Below are positions 34,501 through 60,200 of a DNA stretch of 64,000 nucleotides, piece by piece. The position numbers and the translations under genes were made by a program. The notes below the pieces were generated by a model, which saw only the letters and a program-made list of their open reading frames with translations, did no database searches and was not told where the DNA came from. The first letter of the stretch is position 1. Every line of letters begins with the position of its first letter. Source of the DNA: Serinus canaria (Eukaryota; Chordata; Aves; Passeriformes; Fringillidae); contig NC_066327.1 in assembly GCF_022539315.1 (NCBI RefSeq), positions 16,516,834 to 16,580,833 of the forward strand. The letters run 5' to 3'.

Positions 34501-35755
34501 AGGAGCCTCCCTCTCAGTGCCCCTCTCTCTCTCCATCCCTCCGCAGCCTCCTAGCGCGGAGCTGTTCCACTACGACAGCACCAACGCCGTCAACTGGGGC
34601 ATGCGAGGTGAGGGGGGAGATGGGGACCCGGGGGCACCCCGGGGACTGCCCATGCTGAGGAGCTGCCAACCCCCCTGGCAGCTCTGCAGAGGGGGCTGCA
34701 GGGGGCTGGGGGTGGTGACACCAGAGGTGTGGCTCATGGCTGTCTTTCTGCTCTCCCCACAGAGTACAAGGTAAGACCCTTCTGCTGCAAGGAGAGGCCA
34801 CCAGCCAGAGCCCCAGGGATGTGTCCGTGTGTCCCCAGGCTCTTCAGAGGGAAGCTCAGCCCTCTGCATTTGCTCTGCTCCATCCTGGACGTGACAGCCC
34901 CATCCCAGGACTGTGGAGCTCACAGCAGAGCCCCTCCCCTCCTGCAGGTCCCAGGTGCTGCTGAGCACTATTGTCCCCTGGGCGAGGAGCAGAGCAGGGG
35001 GTTGTGCTGGTGGTTTCCTCTCACACCCCTGCCTGGGTCATTCCTGCTTTTGCAGAGTGAGCAGGTTGTCCCAGAGCCACCCTGAGAGCAGCTCCCACCT
35101 TTCCCTGTCCCATCCAAGCCCTGGAGGCAGCTGTGCCACCCAAACCCTGCTAAATACAGCAGGAGGCCTTGCCCTCATTCCCAAGGGTGCCCCAAGTGTC
35201 TCGTGGCTGCCCCACGGTGTCCCTGTCCCTGTGCAGATTTACCCCTACGAGCTGCTCCTGGTGAAGACGAGGGGGAGGAACCAGCTGCCCAAAGACGTGG
35301 ACAGGACTCGGTTAGAGGTGAGAGGAGCCTTTGGCACTGGGGACAATCAGGGCACAGAGGGACCAGATCCCACGGGGTGGCCCTGGCACGCAGTGTGTGG
35401 GGGTCATGGCTGTGTGAGGAGCATCTCCACACCTGCTCCAGGGCACACGAGTGGCAGGGCACTGTCACAGGGCTCCCTCTGCTCCCCTGTGCCTCTGGCA
35501 GGGGCAGGAGGGAGGCAGGTCCCTCCCTTCCCAGGGGAGCAGTGCTGGGCTTGTGTCACCCCATGGTCCCAGAGAGCAGGGGATGCCCTCAGAGCTCCTG
35601 GCAGGTGCCCAGCTCTGGCCCAGCCTCCTGTTTCTCCCCAGAGGCACCTGTCCCAGGAGGAATTCTACCAGATCTTTGGCATGACCATGGCCGAGTTCGA
35701 CCGCCTGGCTCTGTGGAAGAGGAACGAGCTGAAGAAGCAGGCCCGGCTGTTCTAA
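19387..35755 (+). CDS. ABLIM3: ABLIM3, actin-binding LIM protein 3 (22 coding exons; start-codon exon not found)
   Basis: Cytoskeletal scaffold that binds F-actin and, in the family, STARS/ABRA and SRF signalling. Coding exons: 19387-19524, 21787-21970, 22100-22212, 24265-24391, 24474-24567, 25995-26082, 26399-26457, 26700-26771, 27130-27285, 28122-28151, 28614-28743, 29443-29541, 30766-30816, 32034-32168, 32413-32477, 32797-32944, 33519-33548, 33904-33962, 34547-34607, 34763-34770, 35237-35317, 35642-35755. All junctions are GT-AG and phases join without a stop. The reading gives 2,042 nt; with a 13-nt upstream exon start (as in human MNTS-I) the protein would be 684 residues, against 683 in human as I recall it. 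Four LIM domains (about residues 23-270) are followed by a Ser/Pro/Tyr-rich linker and a C-terminal villin headpiece ending KKQARLF. ABLIM1 and ABLIM2 fit less well because linker segments such as [17 protein letters not shown] match ABLIM3. The identity is firm; the 5' end is incomplete. Confidence 0.97.
21490..21745. repeat. Minisatellite abutting an ABLIM3 acceptor
   Basis: Units of GAGATGCCTGCAGGAGGAGA then GGGAAACCCTCAGGGATA (about 45-62 bp, irregular), 5-6 copies. The last copy ends about 40 bp before the exon at 21787. Confidence 0.92.
21787..21970 (+). CDS. ABLIM3: ABLIM3 exon: end of LIM1 and first half of LIM2
   Basis: Encodes (V)[19 protein letters not shown], closing LIM1, then CDSC and YHPKCFVC of LIM2. 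Phase 1 in, phase 2 out, donor gtgagt. A minisatellite lies directly upstream in the intron. Confidence 0.96.
22100..22212 (+). CDS. ABLIM3: ABLIM3 exon: end of LIM2
   Basis: Encodes (R)[21 protein letters not shown], the last two zinc-ligand pairs of LIM2, and the linker to LIM3. Only about 130 bp from the previous exon. Phase 2 in, phase 1 out, donor gtaagt. Confidence 0.96.
23427..23600 (-). mobile_element. CR1 LINE 3' fragment
   Basis: AGGCTGGGAAAGACCCTTGA and GGTCATCGAGTCCAAGCTGT are reverse-strand CR1 3' end, in the ABLIM3 intron before exon 24265. Confidence 0.85.
23812..24140 (-). mobile_element. Solo LTR of an endogenous retrovirus, copy 2 (6-bp TSD)
   Basis: 329 bp, TG...CA ends, flanked by the direct repeat CAGCAT (23806-23811 and 24141-24146), as for ERVK-type integration. 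Compared with copies 1 and 3 it lacks about 75 bp in its middle. Its poly(A) hexamer is mutated (TTCGTT in place of TTTATT on +). Confidence 0.93.
24265..24391 (+). CDS. ABLIM3: ABLIM3 exon: most of LIM3
   Basis: Encodes (H)[19 protein letters not shown] with [11 protein letters not shown], the first part of LIM3. Phase 1 in, phase 2 out, donor gtgagt. The exon starts 124 bp after a solo LTR in the preceding intron. Confidence 0.96.
24474..24567 (+). CDS. ABLIM3: ABLIM3 exon: end of LIM3 and start of LIM4
   Basis: Encodes (K)[15 protein letters not shown] and [14 protein letters not shown]. The 82-bp intron before it is among the shortest in the gene. Phase 2 in, phase 0 out. Confidence 0.96.
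25020..25145. repeat. About 40-bp minisatellite, 3 copies
   Basis: GGGATGCAGGGACTGCCCAG then GGATGCCACCATGGCA recurs three times in the ABLIM3 intron, just before LTR copy 3. Confidence 0.9.
25187..25594 (-). mobile_element. Solo LTR of an endogenous retrovirus, copy 3 (6-bp TSD)
   Basis: 408 bp with TG...CA ends, flanked by CTTTGC (25181-25186 and 25595-25600). Full-length relative to copy 1, with reverse-strand AATAAA (TTTATT at 25256-25261). Sense lies on the - strand, antisense to ABLIM3. Confidence 0.94.
25995..26082 (+). CDS. ABLIM3: ABLIM3 exon: LIM4 core
   Basis: Encodes [20 protein letters not shown], with zinc ligands H/C/C/C of LIM4, then EGEEMYLT. Phase 0 in, phase 1 out, donor gtaacg. 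Confidence 0.96.
26399..26457 (+). CDS. ABLIM3: ABLIM3 exon: end of LIM4
   Basis: Encodes (G)[19 protein letters not shown], the final LIM4 ligands and the basic tail that follows. Phase 1 in, phase 0 out. Confidence 0.96.
26700..26771 (+). CDS. ABLIM3: ABLIM3 exon: linker [15 protein letters not shown]
   Basis: A 72-nt phase 0-0 exon encoding a Ser/Pro-rich linker ending SPNRVIC. It could be skipped without a frameshift. Confidence 0.95.
27130..27285 (+). CDS. ABLIM3: ABLIM3 exon: [18 protein letters not shown] linker
   Basis: A 156-nt phase 0-0 exon. It contains [13 protein letters not shown], one of the most conserved stretches of the abLIM linker. Confidence 0.96.
28122..28151 (+). CDS. 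ABLIM3: ABLIM3 30-nt exon [10 protein letters not shown]
   Basis: Ten codons, phase 0-0, acceptor ctgcag and donor gtaatg. The peptide matches the human segment before DIYE. It is small and phase-neutral, so it may be alternatively spliced. Confidence 0.93.
28614..28743 (+). CDS. ABLIM3: ABLIM3 exon: [20 protein letters not shown]
   Basis: 130 nt, phase 0 in and phase 1 out, ending SPHHFYRS. It carries RRASS, a basophilic-kinase-type phosphorylation motif. Confidence 0.96.
29443..29541 (+). CDS. ABLIM3: ABLIM3 exon: [20 protein letters not shown]
   Basis: 99 nt, phase 1-1, ending [10 protein letters not shown]. The downstream intron (29542-30765) is CpG-rich and holds a candidate extra exon. 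Confidence 0.95.
29983..30042 (+). other. Candidate 60-nt cassette exon in ABLIM3 intron 12
   Basis: Strong acceptor (CCGCTCCCTCCCCCCAG) and strong donor (CAG|gtaagg) enclose 60 nt. Read in the host phase (1-1) they are open and encode [20 protein letters not shown]. The peptide is not in the abLIM sequences I know, so this may be a pseudo-exon. Transcript data are needed. Confidence 0.35.
30420..30720. promoter_or_regulatory. CpG-rich block in ABLIM3 intron 12
   Basis: CpG density is well above the surrounding intron, over about 300 bp just upstream of the exon at 30766. It could be an intragenic promoter or simply GC-rich intron. No exon/ATG combination joining in phase was recognised. Confidence 0.35.
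30766..30816 (+). CDS. ABLIM3: ABLIM3 exon: [14 protein letters not shown]
   Basis: 51 nt, phase 1-1. The [10 protein letters not shown] motif is shared by all abLIMs. Confidence 0.95.
32034..32168 (+). CDS. ABLIM3: ABLIM3 exon: [17 protein letters not shown]
   Basis: 135 nt, phase 1-1. Encodes a Tyr-rich stretch with [13 protein letters not shown], ending GSPK. Donor gtaaca is slightly off consensus. Confidence 0.96.
32413..32477 (+). CDS. ABLIM3: ABLIM3 exon: [19 protein letters not shown]
   Basis: 65 nt, phase 1 in and phase 0 out, ending [11 protein letters not shown] matches the human RARRFSSG phosphosite region. Confidence 0.95.
32797..32944 (+). CDS. ABLIM3: ABLIM3 exon: [20 protein letters not shown]
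   Basis: 148 nt, phase 0 in and phase 1 out. Encodes the helical segment before the headpiece and [17 protein letters not shown]. Donor gtaagg. Confidence 0.96.
33519..33548 (+). CDS. ABLIM3: ABLIM3 30-nt exon (S)PRTHYLADS
   Basis: A ten-codon exon, phase 1-1, matching human SPRSHYLADS. It is phase-neutral and can be skipped without frameshift. Confidence 0.92.
33904..33962 (+). CDS. ABLIM3: ABLIM3 exon: [20 protein letters not shown]
   Basis: 59 nt, phase 1 in and phase 0 out. [14 protein letters not shown] is a family signature (ABLIM1 has TASLPGYGRNGLHR). Confidence 0.95.
33983..34135. repeat. 18-19-bp minisatellite, about 7-8 copies
   Basis: Degenerate units of CCCAGGCATTCCCCATTCT in the ABLIM3 intron right after the exon ending 33962. 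Confidence 0.9.
34547..34607 (+). CDS. ABLIM3: ABLIM3 exon: [20 protein letters not shown]
   Basis: 61 nt, phase 0 in and phase 1 out. The peptide matches human [20 protein letters not shown]. Confidence 0.95.
34763..34770 (+). CDS. ABLIM3: ABLIM3 8-nt microexon (E)YK
   Basis: Only AGTACAAG between ccccacag and gtaaga. It completes the Glu codon and adds Tyr-Lys, exactly the human REYKIYPYE join, and restores the phase from 1 to 0. Confidence 0.88.
35237..35317 (+). CDS. ABLIM3: ABLIM3 exon: start of villin headpiece
   Basis: Encodes [20 protein letters not shown] and VDRTRLE, the N-terminal subdomain of the F-actin-binding headpiece. Phase 0-0. Confidence 0.96.
35642..35755 (+). CDS. ABLIM3: ABLIM3 last coding exon: headpiece core and stop
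   Basis: Encodes [20 protein letters not shown], then [17 protein letters not shown] and TAA at 35753-35755. The F/F/F core and basic C-terminus typical of villin headpieces are present. Confidence 0.97.
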   Translation, partial: RHLSQEEFYQIFGMTMAEFDRLALWKRNELKKQARLF

Positions 35756-36790
35756 CCCAGTGCACTATAAATATATACATACCTATAAATATATACATAG
35801 AGAGATCTCTATATTGCAGCTCTGTATGATTCTGGGGGCTGGACGGGCCACTGGGGCCCTCCCTGCACCCCTGAGAGTGAATTGGAGTCTTGCAGATCCT
35901 TTGGTGCTCTGTGTTTCCTTTCCTTTTCCAGCCTGAGTTCTGTTCGGATCCCTGGGCTCTCCCCTTGGTGTCTGTCACTGCTGCCCCACAGGGACACGAG
36001 GGGAGGGTGAGGATTCACATCTGACGTTTCAATTTCCACAGGGACACGAGGGGAGGGTGAGGATTCACATCTGACATTTCAATTTCCACAGGGACACGAG
36101 GGGAGGGGAAGGATTTTCCTGCTGCAGCCACGGAGCCTGGGGCTGGCAGAGAGCAGGGGTTTGGGATGGGGGCTGCACTGGGGTGTTCCATCCCCTCCTG
36201 CTCACCTGGGCTGTGGAGTTGGGGTGGAAAAGGTCCTGGGCACAACGGCAGGAAAGTGGGATCTCACTCCAGGCTCCTTAAATCCATCCCTGCCTTCACG
36301 TGGCCAGGACTGGGGGCACTTCAGGATCTGAAATGCAGAGCTTGGGGCAGGGGACAGAAGTGATGCAAACCCTGAGTGGCTTTCCCTGCAAAGCCTGGGC
36401 TGCTCCAGAGCCAGTTTATCCTCCCAAGGTGCCAGAATAGCCACTTTCCATCCCCAAACCCAGCCCTTCCTAAGTGGAGCAGCCAAAGCCACCTCCTGCC
36501 TTGTGCAGTTTCCTGCTGCTCATCAGGTTTGTCCAGGGCTGAGTATTCCAGGATATTCCTGCTGGGAGCTTGGGAAGGCCAGAGGAGAGGAGTGGGGAAT
36601 GCAGGTCCCACGACCTGCTGGACCTCTCCTGGGTTTTCCTGAATTCCCCATCACAACTGCCATCATTCCCTGATGAATCCCCCTGGGAATGCAGACAATT
36701 CCCTCCTCTGCAAACTCTACATCTTTGTATCCCAAACTCTATGGGATAACTTTGGGTTTTGCCTTATTTTTTTCATAAAATGAATGAGGT
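35756..36790 (+). other. ABLIM3: ABLIM3 3' UTR and downstream flank (end uncertain)
   Basis: Follows the stop codon and is AT-rich at first (repeated TATAAATATATACATA at 35766-35798). No canonical AATAAA is visible before the next CpG island. Weak variant hexamers (TATAAA near 35766 and 35782, CATAAA near 36774) are the only candidates. The 3' end is inferred. Confidence 0.5.
35987..36112. repeat. 50-bp minisatellite, about 2.4 copies
   Basis: The unit CACAGGGACACGAGGGGAGG plus 30 more bases recurs at 50-bp spacing downstream of the ABLIM3 stop. Copies are nearly identical (one C/A change), so the expansion looks recent. It may sit in the 3' UTR. Confidence 0.85.
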
Positions 36791-37348
36791 TGTTTCCACA
36801 CAAACATCTTCCCTGCTGTCTGTGGTGCTCTGCTTTCCTGTTTGCTCGTCCTGCAGGATTTTCAGGCATACAGCAGGGTTGGACAGTCCCAAAAACAGCC
36901 CAGGGACCTGGGGGGTGTCAGCAGAGCTCCTGTGAGGGGACAGCACAGGTTTTACCTCCACTGTGCCATGAGCCACATTCTGGTCCCCTCTGAAACCCTC
37001 CTGTCCTGGTGTCCCCAGGGATTTTTCCACTAAACCGCAATTGCCCAAGCCAGGCAGGTGGAGGTGGCCCACTCACGACCACCACCCTTCCCGGGGTGGG
37101 GGTCTCTGGGTGCCGATGGGGATGCAGGCTGGCAGGGGACCCCAGCCCAGAGCTGTCCCCGGTGCCGTGCCGTGCCGGGCCGGTGCTGGGCGCTGCCGTG
37201 CTCCGAGCGAGGGAGAGAAGGCGGGAGGGAGGGGCGGATGAAGGGATTGGCCGCCCCGAGCAAGAGCCGGCCCCGCCGGGCGGCCGCTGCCCGCGACACT
37301 CGCCCGCCCGCAGCTCCCGGGGCGGCCGCGGCGCCGCGGCTCCGGACC

Positions 37349-54994
<17,646 letters not shown>

Positions 54995-56095
54995 GTCAGC
55001 CTGCCAAGCCCTGAACACACACTGGGGATCATGGAGGAGCTGCCAGCCCCCTTTCTCTGAGACACTGGGAGGGTGCTGGGAAGGCGTGGTGGAAGAGCCG
55101 CTCTGCCAGCCCCACCACAACAGAACCAACTCCATAAACCAGGGGAAGGGGGCGGGAGGGGACTGGGGAGGCGGGTGGGAGTTCCTTGTGGATCAGGGTC
55201 ACAAACTACTGGGAAACCCAGCTCTGGGGGAGCCTGCCCCGGAGCCTGACACAAACTCTGGATGCAGAAGGAAGGAGGGAAGAGCCTGGGGCTGGCAGTT
55301 GGCACTGCTCAGCAGGTGCTCCAGTTTTGGGGATCAGCGTGTGTCCAGGCTAACATCTGCCAAAGCAACCATGGACTCGTTGGGGTTTTGGCCCCCTCAA
55401 CTTTGGGATTCAGGAGCTGCTCAGGACCAGCACCTTCGGAGATGCCAGTTGTTCACCCTGCTCACTGCTCCCAGTTCTGCAGGGTCTCATCTCAGGGTTC
55501 CTCATGGCTCGAGCTTGCTGTGCCTCAACCAAGTGCCTTTGTCCAATATTTCCTTCTTGTTCTCCAGGCAGTAAGGGTGAGAGCATGCTGCCTTCCCTTG
55601 GAATGAAGGAAGCTCAAGTGTCAGCATTAACAGTGGGCACCTTTTACCTTTGCTAAACAGCTTAGAAATGCTGCAAAGGGCTGGGGATGGAGGCAGGCCA
55701 GCTTCCCGCACGGGTCCCATCCTGGTTTTGGGGAGAGCAGGGGAGGGGACAGGGCTGTCTTCTGGCCAACAGCACATTCACACTCTGGCTGCTGCACTCA
55801 GACACAGGTTGGTAATGCATGTGATCAAAATGGAGTGAAGGGAAGTCTAAAAATTAAAAAAAAAATCAGCATGGCTGTTGGAGCAGAAAAGTAAAATAGA
55901 GTAAGGTCATTCAGCACAGGCAGAAACAAGGGACAGGAATGGAAAGGCCTCAGCTTTTGTGCTGGGAACAAGGGAGTCAACATCACCCTCTCATGCTATG
56001 GACTGCCACAATTAACCTCTGGAGCTCGCTCTTCCACAGCCCTGTGTTAGTACCTAGGTAAGCAGCTTTTAATAAAAACACTGGCACTGGCCTGC
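54995..56095 (+). other. AFAP1L1: AFAP1L1 3' UTR
   Basis: About 1.1 kb of non-repetitive sequence from the stop codon to just past the AATAAA at 56071-56076. No other canonical signal is visible earlier in this stretch. Confidence 0.75.
56071..56076 (+). terminator. AFAP1L1: AFAP1L1 poly(A) signal AATAAA
   Basis: Canonical hexamer in CTTTTAATAAAAACACTGGC, about 1,080 bp after the stop codon. A CR1 copy begins about 130 bp further on, consistent with the transcript ending here. Confidence 0.7.
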
Positions 56096-56205
56096 CCGGT
56101 CCTGTGGCTGAGGGAACAGGGTGGGAATGCTGCTCCTGCTCCCAGGACTGGGCTCAGCACAGCTGTGGCAGCAGCTGCTGGGACAAGCAGCTCCCTGAAA
56201 GCACA

Positions 56206-56475
56206 TCAGAGAATCCCAGACTGGTGTGGGTTGGAAGGGACCTTAAAGCTCATCTCGTTCCAAGAGCCAGGGACACCTTCCACTATCCCAGGTCCCTATT
56301 AGTCCATCCACCCTTGGACCCTTGGCCTTGGACACTTCCAGGGATGGGACACCCCATGCCATAGCCTCAGCATCCTCACAGGGGAGAATTCCTTCCCAAT
56401 ATCCCATCTAGCCCTGCCCTCTGGCAGTTTGAAGCCATTCCCCCTCATCCTTCACGCAGTTATTGGCAACTTTGG
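56206..56475 (-). mobile_element. CR1 LINE 3' fragment
   Basis: GGGTTGGAAGGGACCTTAAA, GCCAGGGACACCTTCCACTA and CAGTTTGAAGCCATTCCCCC are diagnostic reverse-strand CR1 3' sequence. It fills much of the AFAP1L1-GRPEL2 intergenic gap and is better preserved than most copies here. Confidence 0.95.
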
Positions 56476-57097
56476 CCAAGGCTTTGGGCTTTGGTTAATG
56501 TTTATTCACCACGGGTAAGGGACACTTGTAGTGTCAGTCCTTTCCTGAACTAGAGGCAAAACCTGTCCTGTTATCACCTTTAACCCGCCCAGCCAGCGTG
56601 AGCCCTGTGGGGACCATGTCCGAGCCCCAGGGGACAGAGCCTTGTGCCCATGTCCGAGCCCAGGGGACCGCTGTGTACCCGGTGTCCAGACCCGAACTCC
56701 GCCGGGGGCAGGAGCTGGGGCCGGGTCCGAATCAGCCCAGGGGGATGGAGCGGTGACCGGGGCCGAGCTCCAGGGAACCGGTGCTGCGTGCCCAGGTCTG
56801 ATCCTTGGCACACCGGAGCTCTGTCCGGGTCCCAGTCCCGGAGGCAGCTGCCAGATCCGAGTCTCGGGGGACACAGCCGTCCCCCGTTTGTCGGGAGCCA
56901 AACCCCGGATCCCGGCCCCTTGCGCCCGGAGCCGAGTCCCGGAGCCGCGCGACCAGCGGCGGGCGCGCTCTTGGCCCGCTCTCCATTCCCCCGCGCCGCC
57001 TCTCCATTCCTTCATACCCGCCCTCCATTCCCTCATGCCCGCCCTCCCCTCACGCCGCAGCCCTCAGGCCGGCCCGCCCGCCGCCCGCAGGGCTTTG

Positions 57098-57110
57098 TGG
57101 GAGCTGTAGT
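57098..57110 (-). promoter_or_regulatory. ZNF143/THAP11 (SBS-type) site in the GRPEL2 promoter
   Basis: TGGGAGCTGTAGT on + is ACTACAGCTCCCA on -, matching the ACTACANNTCCCA core of the ZNF143/Staf motif. It lies 55 bp upstream of the ATG, where such sites typically sit in mammalian housekeeping promoters. Confidence 0.7.
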
Positions 57111-57165
57111 TCCGCGGTGACGCGGGCGCATCGCCGCCGCCTGCTCCGCCGCTCCGTGCGGGGCC

Positions 57166-57233
57166 ATGGCCGCCCGCTCCCTGCAGCGCCTCGGGGCCCT
57201 GCTGCCCGCGGCCGGCAAGGCCGGCACAGGCAG
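57166..57233 (+). CDS. GRPEL2: GRPEL2 exon 1: mitochondrial presequence
   Basis: 68 nt from ATG (GGGCCATGG, strong context) to CAG before gtacgt, phase 2 out. Encodes 22 codons plus AG. Confidence 0.92.
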
Positions 57234-60200
57234 GTACGTGGGGCGGGCTGGGACCGGCCGGGCCGGGATGGGGGGACAGGGGTGGCCCGGACCCGCGGGG
57301 TGTCGGGGACAGACGTGGCAGCGCCGCGGGGCCGGGCCCGGGCGGGCGCCGCGCCGGGGGCGGGAACGGGAACGGGAGCGGATCCACAGCCGGACCCGGA
57401 CCCCAACCACGACCCTGGCCCCCGAGATCTGGGCCCCGACCCGAACCCATAGCCAGACCCCTTCGGTCTCCATCATCCCCCGCCGCTCCCCGTCTCACCC
57501 CCGGAACCCCACGCTGCCGTTCTGCGCTCCTCAGAACGCCCTGGAGCTGAAATACCCCCCATAACCCAGCTCCTTTCCTAGAAAAGTGATTTTTGGGGAA
57601 ATTATGGTTCGTTTTTAAGGCAAAGCGTTTCCGCGCTCGGTAAGTCACGTTGGGAGGTGGTTTCCTGGTACTGTGGGTGGGTTCTGTGTCTCGCCCGGCT
57701 GAACCATTTATTCAATAATTTATTCATTAATTATTCAGGTTTAATGCGCTCCTCGGGTTTTGTTTTTGGTGGTGAGGCAGTCCATGTGCTATCGGTGTGT
57801 TTTGGGTGGTCGCGGGAAGAGAATCCATTTAATTGTGTCAATATTTAGACAGGAACAATGTCCACTCATGCTTTTTTTTTTTTTTTTTCCCTACATCATG
57901 GAATATGGCTTATAAAAGAGAATTCCATAAAGGTGCTTTGGTTGTTTGAGTGAAGTGTGGGCAGGTAAAAAGAAAAAAGCCAAAATGCCAGTTTTTTTTT
58001 TGGTTTGGATTGGTTTTGGGTTTTTTTTTTTTTTTTTTTCTGGAACAAAAACACCACAAAAAGGCTTAAACGTAATATAATAAATCTACAGCACATAGTA
58101 AAGGCAGATGTGTTTGGGACTAAATGTAGATGCATGTCAATAAATTCTCCCTCTTACGTGGGTGAAAACTGCTTTGCCCCGCTGAAAAATGTGCGATGAG
58201 TCTTTCACCATCTGCATGCCCTTCCTTTGGACATTCTCTGAGAGCTTTAGGTCTTGCACCCAAAAGTGCCCCAGTTGTCGAGGTGCGGCCACCCCAGAGT
58301 GGGACAGTCCCCTCCTTGCACTGCATTATCTCTGCAGTCCCTCCCTGATGAAACAGCGCGGAGGAATTGGCAGTAATTAGATTTCCTTCCAAAGCAGGCT
58401 CATCAGAGCTGAAACCAGTGCAGATGTTCCTGTGTGTCTCAGCACTCGAGAGCTTTGTCATGCTGATTTGGGAGGAGGAGGAGGGAGTGTTCCAGGAGGG
58501 TGGGGAAGGACTCTGGCGATAGAGAGAGCTGATTGTCACTTCGGAATGGTCGGGTGCTCCAGAAAGAGGTGGTGGTACCATTGTAGCTCCGACCAGAAAC
58601 CTCTCTCATCACTGAAATATTAATCTTGAAGGACAATTGGCTTAAGCCATATGGCTGCAATCATATGGCTTCTCTGCTCCTTCTTATCTCTTTGGCTTTC
58701 TGTGACATCGCTTTGTAAATCTTTCTGTAACACCAACTTGTGTAATCCCCTTCACACGCCCCGCGACTTCCACGTGTCTGTCACTTCGGGATGTGTCTGC
58801 TTCCTCCCGTGGGATCCATGCCTATTTTTAGGGTAGCTGTGATCAAACCAGCCTTCAGAAGATGGAGCCCAGTCAGTGGACAGCCTGTAAATAGCTCCTG
58901 CCACTTGTTGGGGAGAATTCCTTTCATCCTGCAGCAAGGAGTCAATTGAGCGGCATTTTCAACCCCGCATAACAGACCCGAAGAATTCCCTTTGGAGTCA
59001 GGCTGGGATTTCTTGGCCATAACTTCTCCAGGCAGCGTGTGACTGCCAGGGCATGTCCCTGCACGGGGGAGCGCTCTGGGATTTGGGATTTGGGTTCAGA
59101 GGCTGCGGAGAGGAGTCCATGCAGGCAGCTCCCTGCTCCACGTAGGCAGCAGGGACCGGCTCCTCCATGCCCCTCTCCCACGCAGAACACACCCATCCCT
59201 GCCAGTAACCACCAGAGAGAAAAACCTCTCCAGCTTTGCCATCTTGGGGGCAGAGGAGTTAACTGAGCTGCACAGCCTATTTTTAAAACACCGGAGTTTC
59301 ACCTCTGAGGGGCCCAGCGAGATTTCTCAGCTGCGTTTCAGGTTCTTTGGTTCATCTGTAGCATGGCTGATTTCCATCCCTGCAGCTCTTTGAAATGAAA
59401 TGTGAGATGATAAAGCATAAAGCTTGTAGCTGCTGCTTCCCATGGACGTTTTTATGTGCAAAGAAAGCCTCAGATTGATTTTTAAAGGCTTGGTGAAGGG
59501 GTTCTGCTCTGTCCTCCCTCTAGTTTAATGTACTTTCTCTAACTTTGATAAAGTGCTGTTAATCAGTCAATAAAATGAACGTGACAGGAATCTTAAAAAT
59601 TATTCAGGATGAGGTCTTGTGCCCCACACAGCAGCCAGGGGTGAAATGTGGGGTTTTTTTCCTGTGTTGGCATTCCTGGAACCCAGACAATTCTTAAAGA
59701 TTAGTCTGAGGAACGTCCTCCTCTAGAGCAAGTGTAAGTAGAGAAAGCACTTTGAGGTTTGTGTTTGGCACATAATTTGTTGAAAAGGAGTGGTTTGACA
59801 TACAGATGATGCTTTAAGTACCCACTTAATAAAAACTGCACATGCAAATGTCCTCGGGTGTGGAGAGGAAGTTTGTGATTAGTGCTGTGGGACATTTAGC
59901 ACCCTGCTGTTAAGGATTTAAATGAGGAAACATCTGGGCTGTTAAACATGGGTGGGAGGAGATGCCTGGTGGTCTTGGGGCAGATACAGATCTCTTGAGC
60001 TGGGCTTTGAGGGTTAAGCCAGTCTAAATCCTCAGGGACACCTCCTCCCTGCCCCACATCTCACATATTTGGCTTCTTATTGGTACTGGTACTTGCACTG
60101 ATCTGATCTGTCAGCAGACCTATTCAGGGACACTGAGAGAAAAGTCCTCTTGTTTTATAGGGTTATTTTTCAGCTGGTTTAACTCCTTGAGATTGAATTC

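Larger units (their letters stand above)
56600..57560 (+). promoter_or_regulatory. GRPEL2: GRPEL2 CpG-island promoter
   Basis: CpG-dense block spanning the GRPEL2 first exon. It includes three 20-24 bp CTCCATTCC-type repeats (56979-57052) and a ZNF143-type site just upstream of the ATG. No TATA box is seen, as usual for housekeeping mitochondrial genes. Confidence 0.75.
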
